Origin: Lepidurus packardi
Taxonomy: Eukaryota > Arthropoda > Branchiopoda > Notostraca > Triopsidae
Direction of reading: 5' to 3'
DNA length: 64,000 bases
Assembly (NCBI GenBank): GCA_023053545.1
Contig: JAKZAN010000007.1
Span: forward strand, 3,348,001-3,412,000
This document shows positions 1-13,115 of the stretch, in pieces. Both the position numbers and the translations under genes were made by a program. The notes beneath the pieces are model-generated. The model saw only the letters and a program-made list of their open reading frames with translations, was not told the DNA's origin and made no database searches. Position 1 is the first letter of the stretch, and the number at the start of each line of letters is the position of its first letter.

Positions 1-2586
1 CAAAGCCTTCAACAAACGCGTAAGGTACAATGAACACAACTAGAAAAAAAATGTTGTTAGTCATTTTTAGTTCCAAATAAGTTACAGACGAATTTACGTT
101 TTTATATGTAGACGGTTGAGATTTTGTGTGATAATTAAATTAGTTATTTAGTTGGTCTCCGGATATGGGAATGACAGCCAGCATCACGTGAAAACGAAAG
201 GATGATTTTTCTTGTAAAGAATAGGTTTGTACAGTCGCGAAATACCCAGTCGTTATAACAAGTTCTTGTTTGAGTACAGGAAGTTATAAATATGAAAAAT
301 CACAATCCTTTCACCTTATAAAACACGAAAAATTTTCACAGTTGGCTCACGAGTTTTTTCAACGGCACAAAAGTAGGGCACAAACTAGAGTCGGTCGGCC
401 ATGAGCCATGCAACCAATCACGTGACAGCGTATTTCGGCGCGCGGTTTAAATTCAAACTGGCGCTTGGCTTGCCACGCTAAAAGTTATGAGTGTTATTGG
501 AACCAAATAATCACAGCTTGTTTTCTGTCCCTTTATTGCACTGATAAATAAGTCCACAGACCCTTCCTTGTCTAAAAGGTCGTAATCCCTTTTGTTATAA
601 ACAACTTTCACCTTTTGTAAAAGACCCATAAAAGAAACGGAAAAAGGACGCAAATAATGGGCGGAGATCGAAGACGTAGGCGAGTCTTTCCATTTCCCTA
701 AGGACACCTAATCTTCTTTTATGTTTTCCGATAAGACGAAGGTTCTGTGAGTTGGGTTCACGTTTGGCATTTTTATGTCTTTTCTATTTCCATGTTGAAC
801 CAATAGAAGGCAGCAGGTAAGCGAAAAAGACTTGATTCTAGTGCAATGCGCAAGCAAAAGTTTCGGGCGAAGAAATCGTCAACGGCGTTGTTACTTTATT
901 TTTGTATGAAGGATAAAAACTTTTTATAAGTAGAAGAGCAGGAAAACTGAGAAGTGCTATACTTGACTCTAATACTTTCGCGACAATTCGACTTACAACT
1001 CGACTTACAAACTTTGTAAGCCGAAAAGTCGCAAATGAAAAAGAAAATAACAAAGATGGAACTGCTGTCAGCGAAACAATTTAAAGAAGTCCAACAGCCA
1101 GCTTATAATGAAAGCATCCAATCCAAAAAGAATCTTAAGTCTCTAGCTTGCCAATAAAGAAGCTTTTACACGCCAGCGCCACGAACTTTCGAGGTCCTGT
1201 TCACCCCAAATTTATAGCTACCATTTGGCCAATTCACTCTTAAACTGGCCAAACGAATGTCTGGAGTCCATCCTGGCTAATTTAGCCTCAATTAAGCTTC
1301 TTTTTTCTGTATTCCTCGTAGTATTACCCTTCTTTTCTCCATAGCCAGACCTAGAAATTTGGATCAACCATTAGAATATAGAGTACGGTTAGACAGTGAA
1401 CCACCATTTACCTTATCTAGTCTCCTTCTGGTAAAATTTTAGACGATAAAATAAAAAAAAACTTATTGCAGAAATTTTATATTAATGAAAGGTCTCATTT
1501 TTGTCCCCCGATTTCCAAGATTTTCGAAATGCGCCCCATAATTTGCACACGTCGTCGAACTGTCAAAATTAAAGTACAAAAATGTATTTCATAATAAACT
1601 TCACCAAACTAAATGACTTCTTAGCTGGTGACCTTGGAATCTGCACATGTTTTGTAAGAAATGCGTTGGGAGATATAGTAATAAGCAAATTGGCAAATAT
1701 ATATCTTCTATGACGTCATATGCTTCCAATGGCCCTTGTCTTTAGAAGTTTACGTTGAGCCTTGGATCTTAAATTGTACACTTAAAGTACAATACATCAA
1801 CTTGAAAAACACTCGTCTGAAGTTTTAGAAGGACTGTGTAAAGATTAGATTGGTGTAATTCAGATCACAGCACCATCAACCAACGGTTTTCCACATTCAA
1901 AAAGCGCGTGCTTTCTCCATAGCTTCACCACGCAATGAAGATATTACCCCAAGTAGTCTACTGCACTCTTATCAAAACTTAAACAATACATACCTAGATC
2001 AATAACGAAAGTGAACTTGTGTACCTTCGAGATTAATGACACAATTTCCTCCTTACTTGATGCGATCAATGATCAATCCCTCTTCTTCCAGTGACAATCT
2101 AAGTATAAAAGGACGGACCAACAGTCAACCTTTTAGGAGCTCTCCAGTCCATTCACCATTCCGTTTAGAATCGAATATTCGGCTGCTTCAAACGGTTTCC
2201 AAAGATCCCTCTCGTTTTTCTATAAAAGGATGTCAAGTGTCCTGGATTTAACTCGAAATAGGAGGCGGCAAAGGCGCACTCAATTTATGGACGATGCCTC
2301 CAACATCTGCCCCAGGAAAAGTCCCAGCAAGCAAACGGCCAACGCCGACCTGAGTCGACTCCAAAACTCAAGACTCTCCCAAACTATAAAGGAATCCCGT
2401 GGTCTCAACGTTCTTCTCAGTTGCTTCTCTGTTCTCTTAGCCAGTGCTCATCATCCTTTTTGTAAATTTTCTCCGAATTACCCGCTACCCTAAGCGGTAG
2501 GTATTTCAACTGGGAGTATTGGACAAGAAACAAGAACTTATGGAGTGAATATATTACATTGAGTTTGAGTATCAGGCACCAGCCAA
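1..2586. other. Upstream non-coding region with CCAAT/E-box promoter-like motif
   Basis: I see no supportable gene here; the open frames are short and lack family features. At 414-424 a CCAAT box abuts a CACGTG E-box, and a GC-rich stretch (434-443) and a TTTAAATTC element follow, a combination seen in promoters of cell-cycle genes. It may serve a gene beyond the left edge, but no first exon is visible. Three TATA-like sites (TATAAAAGG near 2104 and 2222, TATAAAGG near 2385) lie upstream of the colmedin start and could be its promoter elements. Confidence 0.35.
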
Positions 2587-5500
2587 ATGGAGTCCAAAGG
2601 ACATAATCATATTCATTGGCCCATTTATCTGTGTTTACTTATCCTGGGATTAAGTGAGTTGGGTATTTGGCTCTGGCTGTGGCAATTAAACCCCTCCATT
2701 AGCACTTCTCCTTTTATTTCTTCTGCGACTGAGATGGCTGGATCCGCGCTCAACTGCTGTCAAAGCCATTCCAATTCCCATTCCCACGAATCCGACCCTA
2801 ATCCTGTAATCCCACGTCGTTACAAACGCGAGTCTTTTTCCTCGTCCAACGATTCTTCGATTTCCTCCGCCGATTCTGGGGCAACAATGGCAGGAGAAAC
2901 GAGTCTCCGACATGATAAGAAGAAGAAAAAGAGCAAAAAGGACAAAAGTCATATTCCAAGGAAAGCTCGGTCCGAAGCGGGTAAATTTGTATACAGGATG
3001 CAAGCCACGGATCCTACTGCCTACCAGGCGCCTGGTCTCTTGTCCACACCAACCCCCAACGTGGAATTTATCAACCCCAAATTAAAAGACGAAGTGACCA
3101 AGACGGATTCCGGCACAACGGATAATCCCTGGGTCTGGCTGAACACGTATTCCCGTATTCCAGTAAGTTTTTAAGTTATTTCAAATGAAAACAAGCAAAG
3201 TTATCTAAGAGCTACGTGAATTAGCTTAGAACATCTTTCTTAACCGGAGTTATAGCGTTACTCGGGCTTAATTTGCGTTGAGCGGCGCTGAGAAATTTTA
3301 CCCACCGCATCAAGACTTAGTCCCCTTAGCTGTTGCGCTACTCCCGGCTTGCTTGGAGAGTAAACGAGGAGCGGCGCTTCATGCGTTTTAGCCGTGCGGC
3401 TACATACAGACAGACAAGCCGGCGATGAGTGCAACGAATCCGGGCAGTTACAACACAATTTTACGCTTCCTATTTTTGGTCTTCTTTTTAAAATACGCAT
3501 TGGGGAAAAAAAGTGGCCATTATTTTCATGATTCGTGATATGAACCAAGACGGATTCCGGAAACACGGATAATCCCGGGGTCTTGCTGAACACGCATTTC
3601 CGTATTCCAGTAAGTTTTTAAGTTATTTGAAATGGAAACAAGCCAAGTTATCTGATTACCTTAAAGCGAGAAAAGGCATTTTTAACCGGAATTATAGCGT
3701 AACTCGGGCTTAATTTGCATTTAGCGACGCTGAGAAATTTTAACCCACGCACGCTGATCAGACATGGGCCCCTTAGCTGTTGCGCTACTCCCGGCTTGTT
3801 TCCCGAGAAAACGAGGAGCGGCACTTCATACGTTGCGGCTGCATACAGATAGACAAGCCTGGGAAAAGCGCCACGAGTCCGGGCAGTCACAACTCAATTT
3901 TATGCTTCCCAATTTTGGCCTTCTTTTTAGAATACGTATTGGTGGAAAAAATTTCCAATATTTGCATAATTCATGATATGGAACTGGCGTAACCATTTTA
4001 TATTCTAAACACAATCCCTCAGCGGTTGGAAAACAAATGTTCGAAGTGGTTTTCTCTTGTGGTTTATTTGACTATTTGACTGCGAGCAAAAGAAGTCTCT
4101 AAGGACTCGGAGAAAAATTTAAAGGTGCAGCCAAAAGAACACTTCAACGGGAATTAGCTTTATTTCCTTTCAAAAACTTTCCTCTTTTTATAGCCAATAT
4201 GCGTTATTAGTACCCCAGCAGGGGTTTTAGCCCTTAAAAAGTATAAAAAGAAAAATATATATTAGCAAGTTTCGAAAATCAACAGTTCTTGCTGAAGGGA
4301 CTAAGAAATGAAAAACAAAATAGACAACGTTGCAGTATGGTAATGGATTCTCGTAGCTTAATTTGAGTGTCGCTCGGGTTTGTTCCGGGATTATTTGCAT
4401 AATTCCTTCTCATTCGTGCGATTCGCTCTGTGTTACACACTTTCCAATACGAGACACGAGAATTCCTCTAGCTTGGGAGTGAGGAGGGTAGGGAAGGCAC
4501 TCGAATATCTATTGGCAACAATGAAAAGTAATCAAATTTAGCCACAACTCTACATAATGGATAAGGTTCAGATGGTTTCTATGCAAATTGCCTGACGTCA
4601 GATACCTTTTTTGAAGTATTCTGCCATGCTGAGAAACGTCTGGATGCTTGGTGTCCTGCGGATAAAAGAGAGAAAATAAAAACGAGATATATATAGTACG
4701 TATACTCAACTTCAGAACGTATAGAAAGGCAAAAAAGAGGCACGCGATGGGGGCTGACGATCGTTAACCGTTTTACGGGCACGAGGTATATATTGTAGTA
4801 CTAAAAGTGCCCCGTAACATACAGTGAACAAAAAGAATCGAACTTTTCCCCGACTTTATTATGGCATACTCGTACTTGGCCACACCTTTCTGAAAAACGC
4901 TTCAAAAAGCTCACGGAACAATCGATGTTATAAACATATTTAGTCAATAAATAAAGACCATCATCACTGATATCGATTAGGCAAAGTGTCGATTTATTAA
5001 TAAAAAGCTAAAAGCAAAGCTTCGGCTCTTAAATATTTCCGTTCAAGTCATAGTTCGTAAGCATACTGGCGTTTCTGTGTACTGTCTTGTCTTGTAGAGT
5101 ACGCCACGAAAGCACTAACTTGTGCTTATTGCCGCGTATTATTGTTTAATTAGTAAAGGGAAACTTGAATCGATATACCGATGAACTGAATATCGATAAA
5201 GACTTCAGGAGGACTGAACGTCTAAGAAACTAATATTGGTATTAAAGTATTGGATGAGGTTAATTATGTATAAATTTAATTACGATATTGAAAATATTAC
5301 GTATTCTTATTATGTTGCTTTTATCGTTGCTATGGTAGTGGTACTAATCAACAAAAGAAAATTAAGAGCTGTAAACTAAATAGCAATAACTATGAATTAT
5401 GTTCGGCTTAACGACTTGGGGACTTTTTTAAACTGAACTAAACTACAACTTAATAGTCTTTGTCTTCCGTTTTCTTCGCTTTGAAAATACTAAACAAATA

Positions 5501-8500
5501 ACTTTATACATATTGTGGGAATACGTTTAAATTTAGCCATTTCACTGTATTTAAATCTTCCACGGCTACACGTTCTCTCTCTCTCTCGCTCTCTATCCTC
5601 TACATGGCCAATCGGTCCCTTTTATACTCGGTACCGCGGTTTCTCTTAAAGAACGTCCTCTAGACGATTACTGGGAGATAGCTTTCACTTACTACGACTA
5701 CGACGTAGGGTTGGGGAAGAGGTATACCAAGAAACGGAGAGATGGGACTGGGGAGGCTGTACAATCATGACGGTTCATGACAATATCCATTTTAGAGATT
5801 GACTTAATTAGTCTGTGTCATTTCTGTCTCTTAATTAGTCTCGCTGTCGTATGCTTACGAAATATTTCATAATTGAGGACTGGTCACCTGCTGTGTCCCA
5901 AATTTGAAAGTGGCTGGGGTGCTCGAAACCCTTCCTAATTTTATTAGCTGAGACTTAACCTCTTTAACCCTTTTCAAATTTAAAATAAAAAAGTAACAAA
6001 TACCTATTCATGTTTCCATAATTGGAGATGTTGAAATTACTTCAATGTGTTCTAAGCATTTTCGATATAAACAGACTCAAATATACAAGGCCACGTGAGT
6101 GTTTTATGGTCGTTAAAAGAACAATGGTCTGACATATAGGACCATTTTAACGAGGACGCAAAGGGTCTTTATGCTAATGAGATTAGCTAACATGGACTTG
6201 AGCTACACGTAGTTCAAGAGAGAAGATGACAAATCACTCGTACAAGTGCAGAGCTCTATCTTTTTGTCAGTGTAGTGCATGCATTTTTCAAATAAATAAC
6301 CTTTCTTTAAAAAAACAGAAAATACTTCAATAAATGTAGATTTCCTTCTAAATACATATGCAAACATGCGCTCTTTTCCAAGAAACGTAATCTTGAATAC
6401 GACTTGAAGTGACACTCGAAGAAGGCTATATACCAACTACAAAACTTGGCTTCTAATTTGTACGTCAAGCTTTCATTACCTGTTTGTACTCTTCTATTAC
6501 AAAGTACTTTTAAAAGAAACACTGATCCGTAATTTTACACATTTCCTTTGTCCCTTCAGCATTCTGGGCACAGTATAGGTTTCACAATACGATGAAAACG
6601 GTATCTTCCAAAGTAAAGTTTTGGACTGACTTTCTCCGTCCCAAGAGTAGATTCGAGTAAAAGTTTCAATAGAATATCGAAAGAACCCTGGAAACCTCCC
6701 AGTACAGTTCAAAATAGGTAACGACGGTTTGAAAAGAGCAATGTCGGTAGGATCTTACGTCAGTCCAAAACTCCCTAGAGTACCCGAGAGAACGGTTGCC
6801 AATCCCCGCTTTGTGAATGTTTTATTCTCTTGGCGAACATTTTTTGCAATAGATTAGGAATGCTTACTTTGCGGGGGCATGGGCGAGTCTGTGAATCCAT
6901 CCCTTCAATGTTCCTGCGCCCCACAGGAACCTCTTGAGACCGAGAAAGTTAGGCTCAAAACCTTTACATTGGGAGACGCCCATGTTATCTCGCTGTCAAA
7001 CCTTATACACTGTGAAATTGTCCGTGCAGAATTTGTTTGATTTTGAAATTCTTTCTGTGGCAAAAGCACAACGTTGTATGGTTTGCAATGTACACACTCT
7101 TGTAAATTTCCCTTTTACTTTATTACCGATATGGCACGTATCAAAAGCACAGACAGGCAGCAAACATGGTATGATTGGAGGCGATAAACAGAAAATGGAG
7201 ATATAAGTCCAAATCTGGATCAACATCAAGTCAGAAAGTCGCATCGCTTTTCCTCCAAAAAGAGCGAAATAGAGAGGAGAAAAAAGAAAATGAGACTGTA
7301 CAAGATTTTACTGTGTCACAAAGCTGAAGTAGGTATAGCAATCAAGAGCAATGGCATATCTCTTCGAACAGCGTTATGTTTATAGATACCACTACGTACT
7401 ATGTCAGTTATTGGACTGTCTAGTTAGTCCCATGAGGTAACTGGCAAATGGGGGTTTTGGGGTGTGGGGGGTAAAAGTTAATGGCATTCGTTACCAAGTT
7501 TTATAGAGACCGTTTTCAGCGGCGATTTCTGGACAAGTGAACATAAAAAACCTCTATTTGTCTTTCTTTTTTAGCTTTTCGCCATTCAGGATTTCTGCTC
7601 CGCTACGAAAGATTATTGCCCTCCAGGCAAAGAGGGACCGTTGGGACCTAAGGGACAAATTGGAGAGCGGGGCGTCCGAGGGGAAAGAGGGGAACGTGGA
7701 CCCGCTGGCGATATTGGTATTCAGGTATAGATAACAAATTTTGAACTTCATTGAACTATTTTCTCTGCATAAGAAGCTCGGAAGAGGCGAAGACTTGAGA
7801 GATTTTGTAAATTCCAGGTTAACAGCACTGACATGCTTAATATTTTTCGATTTTAGGGTTTGCCAGGACCTGTGGGACCTCCAGGACCTAGAGGCATTAA
7901 AGGAGAGTCGGGAGATCAAGGTAGGCAAAAAAGGGATAATGCACATTAATTGAGTTTCGTACGTCATAGTAACAACTATAGGTAAATTGTAAAGTAAATT
8001 GGTTAAAAAAAAGTCAGAACAAGGGTATGAAATTGCTTTTATTAAAAGCTCCAGGAAACACTGACATGGCAAGTAAATTATTTTCGTTTAATATTAGGTG
8101 CCTGGTCTGAAACCATTATTATAACTCACTAAGCTACATTGTTATGTAACAATTCGTTTCTAAGAAAATTAATTAAACGACATTAACCATGTTATCGATA
8201 AGGCATACAACAATGATGAGACTGAACCAGCTTGTCATTCGCAGCTTGGAAACCAAGCAAATTATTAGCACTTGTATTCTAGGCAGCAACAAAAGGATTA
8301 AAGCTCCCCGCGTTAACCCGAGGAGGCCCGCAGTAACTTTGCATGGGTTTATCTGTATACGAACGCGCATTGTTTCTGCGCATGAACAGAAAGGAGGATA
8401 ACTTTACTAAGTTACTAAATTTAAATGGAATATCTTTTAAAAATACACTAAAATAACGTCTAGTACAGGACAGGACGGTTCCCAAATTAGCAAGTTTGCA

Positions 8501-11500
8501 CTTTTTGGCGTGGATAAAAAAATTAATTTGCATTTTTCAAATTAACGAAAGCAAAAATTAAGAAGTGAAATTGTCGTGTCTTATGTATTTCTATTAACTA
8601 TATTACTGGCAAGAAGTTTTACAAAAATATAGTGTACATTTTGACGTAAGATTGCTTCTGTTTTCCCCCTGCTAGTATAGTTGGCATAATAACAAGGGGA
8701 ACAGAGAATAGTAACAATACGCTACGCTATATGGGAGACTTAGGGAGAGTAAACAAAAACTAACTGAAGACAAAAATGTTCAATTCGTATAAACATCAAT
8801 ACTGAACGTATCCTCATATCTGTATTAATCAAATAATATCATTAGAGCTTAGGGAAAAACTATGGCTGTGAAAGATCTTAGAAGCTTTCACGAATTAAAG
8901 TTGTTATTTACTCTTTGAGTATTTGACTTCTAAGACCGTATAGAAATTTGGCGTCTGACGTCTGAGGGCTTGAGCCAATTGGTAAATTAGAAATAAACGA
9001 TTGCATTTAATCTTGTGTCTTACAGGTCTGCCTGGCTTGGATGGATTGGCTGGTCTACCGGGAGAACCGGGTCTTGATGGAGTCCCTGTAAGTTTATCTT
9101 CCTTTTCTCGTATCCTTTTTCTGACTTGCAAATCCCCTGTAAAACGTTCGGTGTTCTTGTAGGGCCGTTCGGGTTACGATGGATTACCAGGCAGGGCCGG
9201 AATGGATGGCCGCGATGGTGTTGATGGTTCGTTTTAATTTATCCCCACCAGATTCAACTTATTTTTCATTCCCGGAACTTGGCAATCCATATATATTTCC
9301 ATTCCTACAGGCACGCCTGGTGAGACGGGTAGCAAAGGCGATGCGGGACCTCAAGGCCCTCAGGGCATAACCGGTCCAAGAGGAAGAGCGGGTAAACAAA
9401 GTTTTAAGTCCATTTCGAGAAAACAATAACCAAGTTTTTCTTCGAACGACTTCTCTATGCTAATTTCGTTAACAGTCTTATACGTATTTTTTTCCAATTT
9501 AACAAGTAGAAATTTTGGATATTAGAAAATATATATGAGAGGTAAATTTCTAGAATGTAAGATAATTATATGGGTCAAAGCTATAATTAAAATTAAATTA
9601 ACTGAACTCCCAGTAATTTAGTAATTTACATAATACATTCATACATGAGTTTATTATGGTAATTATGCTTCCAGGGCGGTCGGGAATCCCGGGCACACCT
9701 GGAATTCCAGGTATTAATACCTGGATGGTCAACGGTACTGATGCCAAGCGGCTGTTGGTCCCGCCTTCGGTGATTGGTAAGGAATAACTTATACCGCTGT
9801 AAAAATTTCCTCTAATGAGAGACTAATGACTGGTATTACCCTTTCTGAAAAGGTTCCGAGCTGAACGCAACAAGACCAATTGTCGTCAAAGAAGGCGATA
9901 ATCTTCGTTTAAGATGTGCAGTAGCTGGCGTTCCACGCCCAGAAGTGGCTTGGACCAAAATGGATGGTACCACTATCCCCATGGGCTCCTGGCAGAGTAT
10001 GATTAATTACCTCAACTTTTTTTGGCTACATCTAAGAGTGCACAAACAGTAGAGCTTATGCACATCTTCGATTTTCTTTTTTCGCCATTTTTTTAATCGA
10101 TTGAATGTTTAGACTGACTTGATCATTTTACTTTTTTCTATCGATTGAGCGAACCGAAGCCTAACTTTTCATTAAACTAAATTAAAACCATTATTAATTG
10201 ACCTAATTTTCATTTATGAAGCGAGCGACATTATTGGTCACGTGCTCAATATCACTCGGATCAACCGTCAACACATGGGGCTCTACACATGTATTGCCGA
10301 TAATGGCGTGCCGCCTGCGGCATACCGTACATTCAACGTCGAAGTACACTGTAAGTTTCCCGTAAAACACAAACAAAAAGGAAAAATTGACTAGGTTGAA
10401 TTAACCAATATCTTTATCACTCTCTTTTATGGGGATTTCAACAATGAATTTCAAGTCACCCCCATGGTACGCGTCCCTAATCAGCTTATCGGTACAGCTA
10501 ATGGATCATTCGCCATTTTGGAATGCGTGGTGGAAGCATTTCCGGAATCTTTGTGTTACTGGGAGAAGGGCGACGGCAAGATTATAGAGAATAATGAAAA
10601 ATACTTCGCAATTCAACGAGATTTCGATCGCTACAAAGTAATACGCAATATAAAAAACTATATGAAAACTTCGTATCTAACTTACTCACTCAGTAAAGAA
10701 TTACGGATGTCCTAGACCTTACATCTGAAATGTTTCTAGGTTTATATGACACTGAATGTTTCTATAACGAGCGAAACAGATTACGGGCGGTACGAATGTG
10801 TCAGCAAAAACGAAATGGGTATTACCCGGGGCGTGTTAAACGTATTTGGTAAGAAAAAACTTTCCTCTCATTTCTTTCTGTCTTCCTCTGTTTTGTCTTA
10901 TTTTTCTCGGTTAAGGTGATGGAAAGTAAATCATACTGTGTCCACAAATGTCTCTCCGGAATTTCTAAACAGATCGTCTTCTTTTCAGAGGTGGAGCCAG
11001 GCTTGGCCACGCCCCCTCCATCGCTCCACAATGGAAAGGAAGTACCCGTCTACGGCCCCTTGCCACCTGATCTTATCGATCTAGAAGATATTTGTCCTCC
11101 ACCACCCGAGTGCCCGAAATGCGCGCCAATACCAACTGAAAAATGCAAGGAATCCGGATTAGGGTCATTTGATGTGCTTGGGCGGTTGGATATTCGTCCG
11201 CTGGGTAATGACACGTACCCAGGCTTCGCTAACCGTACCCAAGGTATAACTTTTTCAACACGATTCTGTTAAGAAATGCTTGAAATTATTTGGGGTTGTA
11301 GATTGCGTTTTGTCTGCTATGGGCAAGCCCGTCTATCATAGATTCACAGACACGCCATTTGGTAGCTGGATGCGAGATTCCATGCCCAGGACGGCCACCG
11401 AAAGTGACAAATATTGGGCGACCAAACAAGACGACCATCATCACTTATACGAATATAGCAACAAAACCAAGTTCCGCAAAGATTTGCCAACGAGAAATTA

Positions 11501-12896
11501 TACTCTTCCGTTTAGTTTTAAAGTGAGAGAAAAATCTTTGCATTTAAAACTTGTTTAAAAATGTTTTTGTACCAAAAAAACATATTTAGGGACACTTGCA
11601 CGTGATCTATAATGGGTCTTTCTATTATCATAAACAAGATGAGCCCCGAATCGTCAAATTTGACTTACCAAGTGGAACCACAGCGGCTGTTGATGTACCC
11701 AACGCAACTGTTACGGGAGATATTCAGCTCTACACACAAGTAAACACACTTTGGTTATTTTTAAGGCGCGAATGTAAACAAATATATATTTTCTTATCTG
11801 AAAGAAAACGATCGCTTGACTGTATGCAGAATATTTGTAACGTAAATATAGGTTTAGTAATTTTCACACATTCTACGGCAAAACAGGACGCAGGGTTTCG
11901 GAGGGCAGTGAATACTCATCCCATAGGCTAAAACTCTAATTTGAAACGCGATTATTGGCGTAATGTGCGCACTTTTTTAAGAGAAAGTGAACACTTTTGA
12001 TAGTTATTACGTGATATGATAATGTATATATTATATTCCAGTATGGCATATAATTAAAACAGTATGCTTATATTAACGTGTAAGTACTTGGTATGAAAAA
12101 TTATTTTTTGATATAACAGGCAGTGAATCTTTGAGTTAATCGGAGTTTTCATTTTTAGTCGCAAAGTTATATTGATATCAGTGCAGACGAAAACGGATTA
12201 TGGGTCATTTACGGTCTTCAGCCAACCAACAACACTGCCGTTATGAAGCTCCACCCCTATTCCATGCAAGTGGAATTCGTTTGGAATATCAGTTTAAATA
12301 ACCAACGGGCTGGGGAGATGTTTGTTACCTGTGGCGTCCTGTACGCCCTGGATTCCGTCACTGAACGTACTACGAAAATTAGGTACCCCCGAAAAAAAGT
12401 ACCCCTTTTAAGAGTACCACCAAAAAAGTTCTAACCAAACGTTCTAACGCTAAATTTCGCAGTAAATGTTAACTAAAATCTCACATATCTGTTCCCAGAT
12501 TCGCCTTGGATTTGTACAAGAACAAACTCTTGGATGTCGAGTTACCCTTTAGCAATCCTTTCCGTAAAACCACCATGGTGGGGTACAACTCGCGCACTAG
12601 AGTACGCTACTTTGGCATATTTTTCATGAAGGATATTTTTAGAAGGCTTCAGTTACTTATTACTTCAATTATTTCTTCACTACTTAATAGAAAATGAGTG
12701 TTTTAAATTAATGAAGCTACTTTTCTAATTATCCTAGGAGCTGTACACCTGGGATAAGGGTAATCAACTTACGTACCCGGTGAAGTATGTGGATATTGGG
12801 TATAATGTACCGGAAACAGAAGCTGATAAGCTCGGCTATCCTGAAACTTCCCCTCGGATTCAAGATGAAGGGGAAACAGGCTACGAAGTTACTTAA
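2587..12896 (+). CDS. Colmedin: membrane-anchored collagen / two Ig domains / olfactomedin protein
   Basis: Seventeen exons close in phase to give 924 residues: 2587-3162, 7575-7724, 7857-7920, 9026-9087, 9163-9226, 9311-9391, 9675-9776, 9853-9996, 10222-10350, 10456-10637, 10740-10848, 10989-11243, 11302-11522, 11590-11739, 12159-12382, 12499-12601, 12738-12896. A hydrophobic segment at about residues 12-33 with no earlier signal peptide suggests a type II membrane protein. RRYKR (77-81) is a furin-type site, so the ectodomain may be shed. A Lys-rich stretch follows, then Gly-X-Y collagen repeats (about 207-345), two I-set Ig domains (about 368-457 with CAVAG...YTCIA; 458-554 with LECVV...YECVS), a Pro/Cys linker, and an olfactomedin domain (about 640-905). 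This order matches arthropod colmedins and, without the Ig domains, vertebrate gliomedin and nematode UNC-122, which act at nerve and muscle surfaces. The 4.4 kb first intron carries the repeats listed below. Confidence 0.9.
3097..3982 (+). repeat. 447-bp tandem duplication copying the end of colmedin exon 1
   Basis: Two adjacent, diverged copies lie at 3097-3543 and 3544-about 3982. The unit starts inside colmedin exon 1, includes the last 66 coding bases and the GTAAGT donor, and runs about 380 bases into the intron. The second copy keeps an open frame and a donor site (near 3610) but has lost both Trp codons of the parent (TGG to GGG and TGG to TTG) and has no obvious acceptor of its own. 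It is therefore probably a decayed exon tail inside the intron. Confidence 0.85.
3983..6568. other. Body of colmedin intron 1, no gene seen
   Basis: AT-rich intron sequence. A short CT microsatellite lies at 5574-5593. Open frames here are short and without recognisable features. Confidence 0.5.
6569..7014. mobile_element. TIR MITE, family R1, copy 1 (in colmedin intron 1)
   Basis: The left end reads CACAGTATAGGTTTCACA and the right end is its imperfect inverted repeat ending ACACTGTG. The interior matches the copy at 42348-42798 over its whole length, with clear blocks such as AAACTCCCTAGAGTACCC and GTGAATGTTTTATTCTCTT. About 446 bp with no coding capacity, so non-autonomous. I see no clear target duplication, and the superfamily is unassigned. 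It is more diverged at its ends than copy 2. Confidence 0.75.
8297..8680. repeat. Dispersed repeat, family R2, copy 1 (in colmedin intron 3)
   Basis: About 380 bp related to 42903-43275. Shared blocks include GAACGCGCA, a following TTTGCGCAT/TTCTGCGCAT, AATAACG and GTACATTTTGACGTAAGA-like sequence near the end. No terminal inverted repeats or coding sequence are visible, so the class is unknown. It follows an R1 element in both places. Confidence 0.65.
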
Positions 12897-13115
12897 ATCT
12901 TTCTAGGCCAAATTTTTTTTATCCTCTTTTTAAAACAAAGACAATTTGTGGACGTTTAATTCTCTTATAAGGAAAACGGAAAGGGACAAACCGGTGCGAT
13001 TCTCGTGTCATTTTGGGGAGGTAATGTCTCACTGTAACTTAAAAGCTTAAAAAAGAAAATATAATTTTAAAAACTCGGTCACTTTCAAACTATTTTTTTT
13101 TCACTTCTCAATTTT

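Noticed and set aside
2036-2493. Open frames upstream of colmedin
   Set aside because: Short, no family marks, and they overlap TATA-like promoter motifs.
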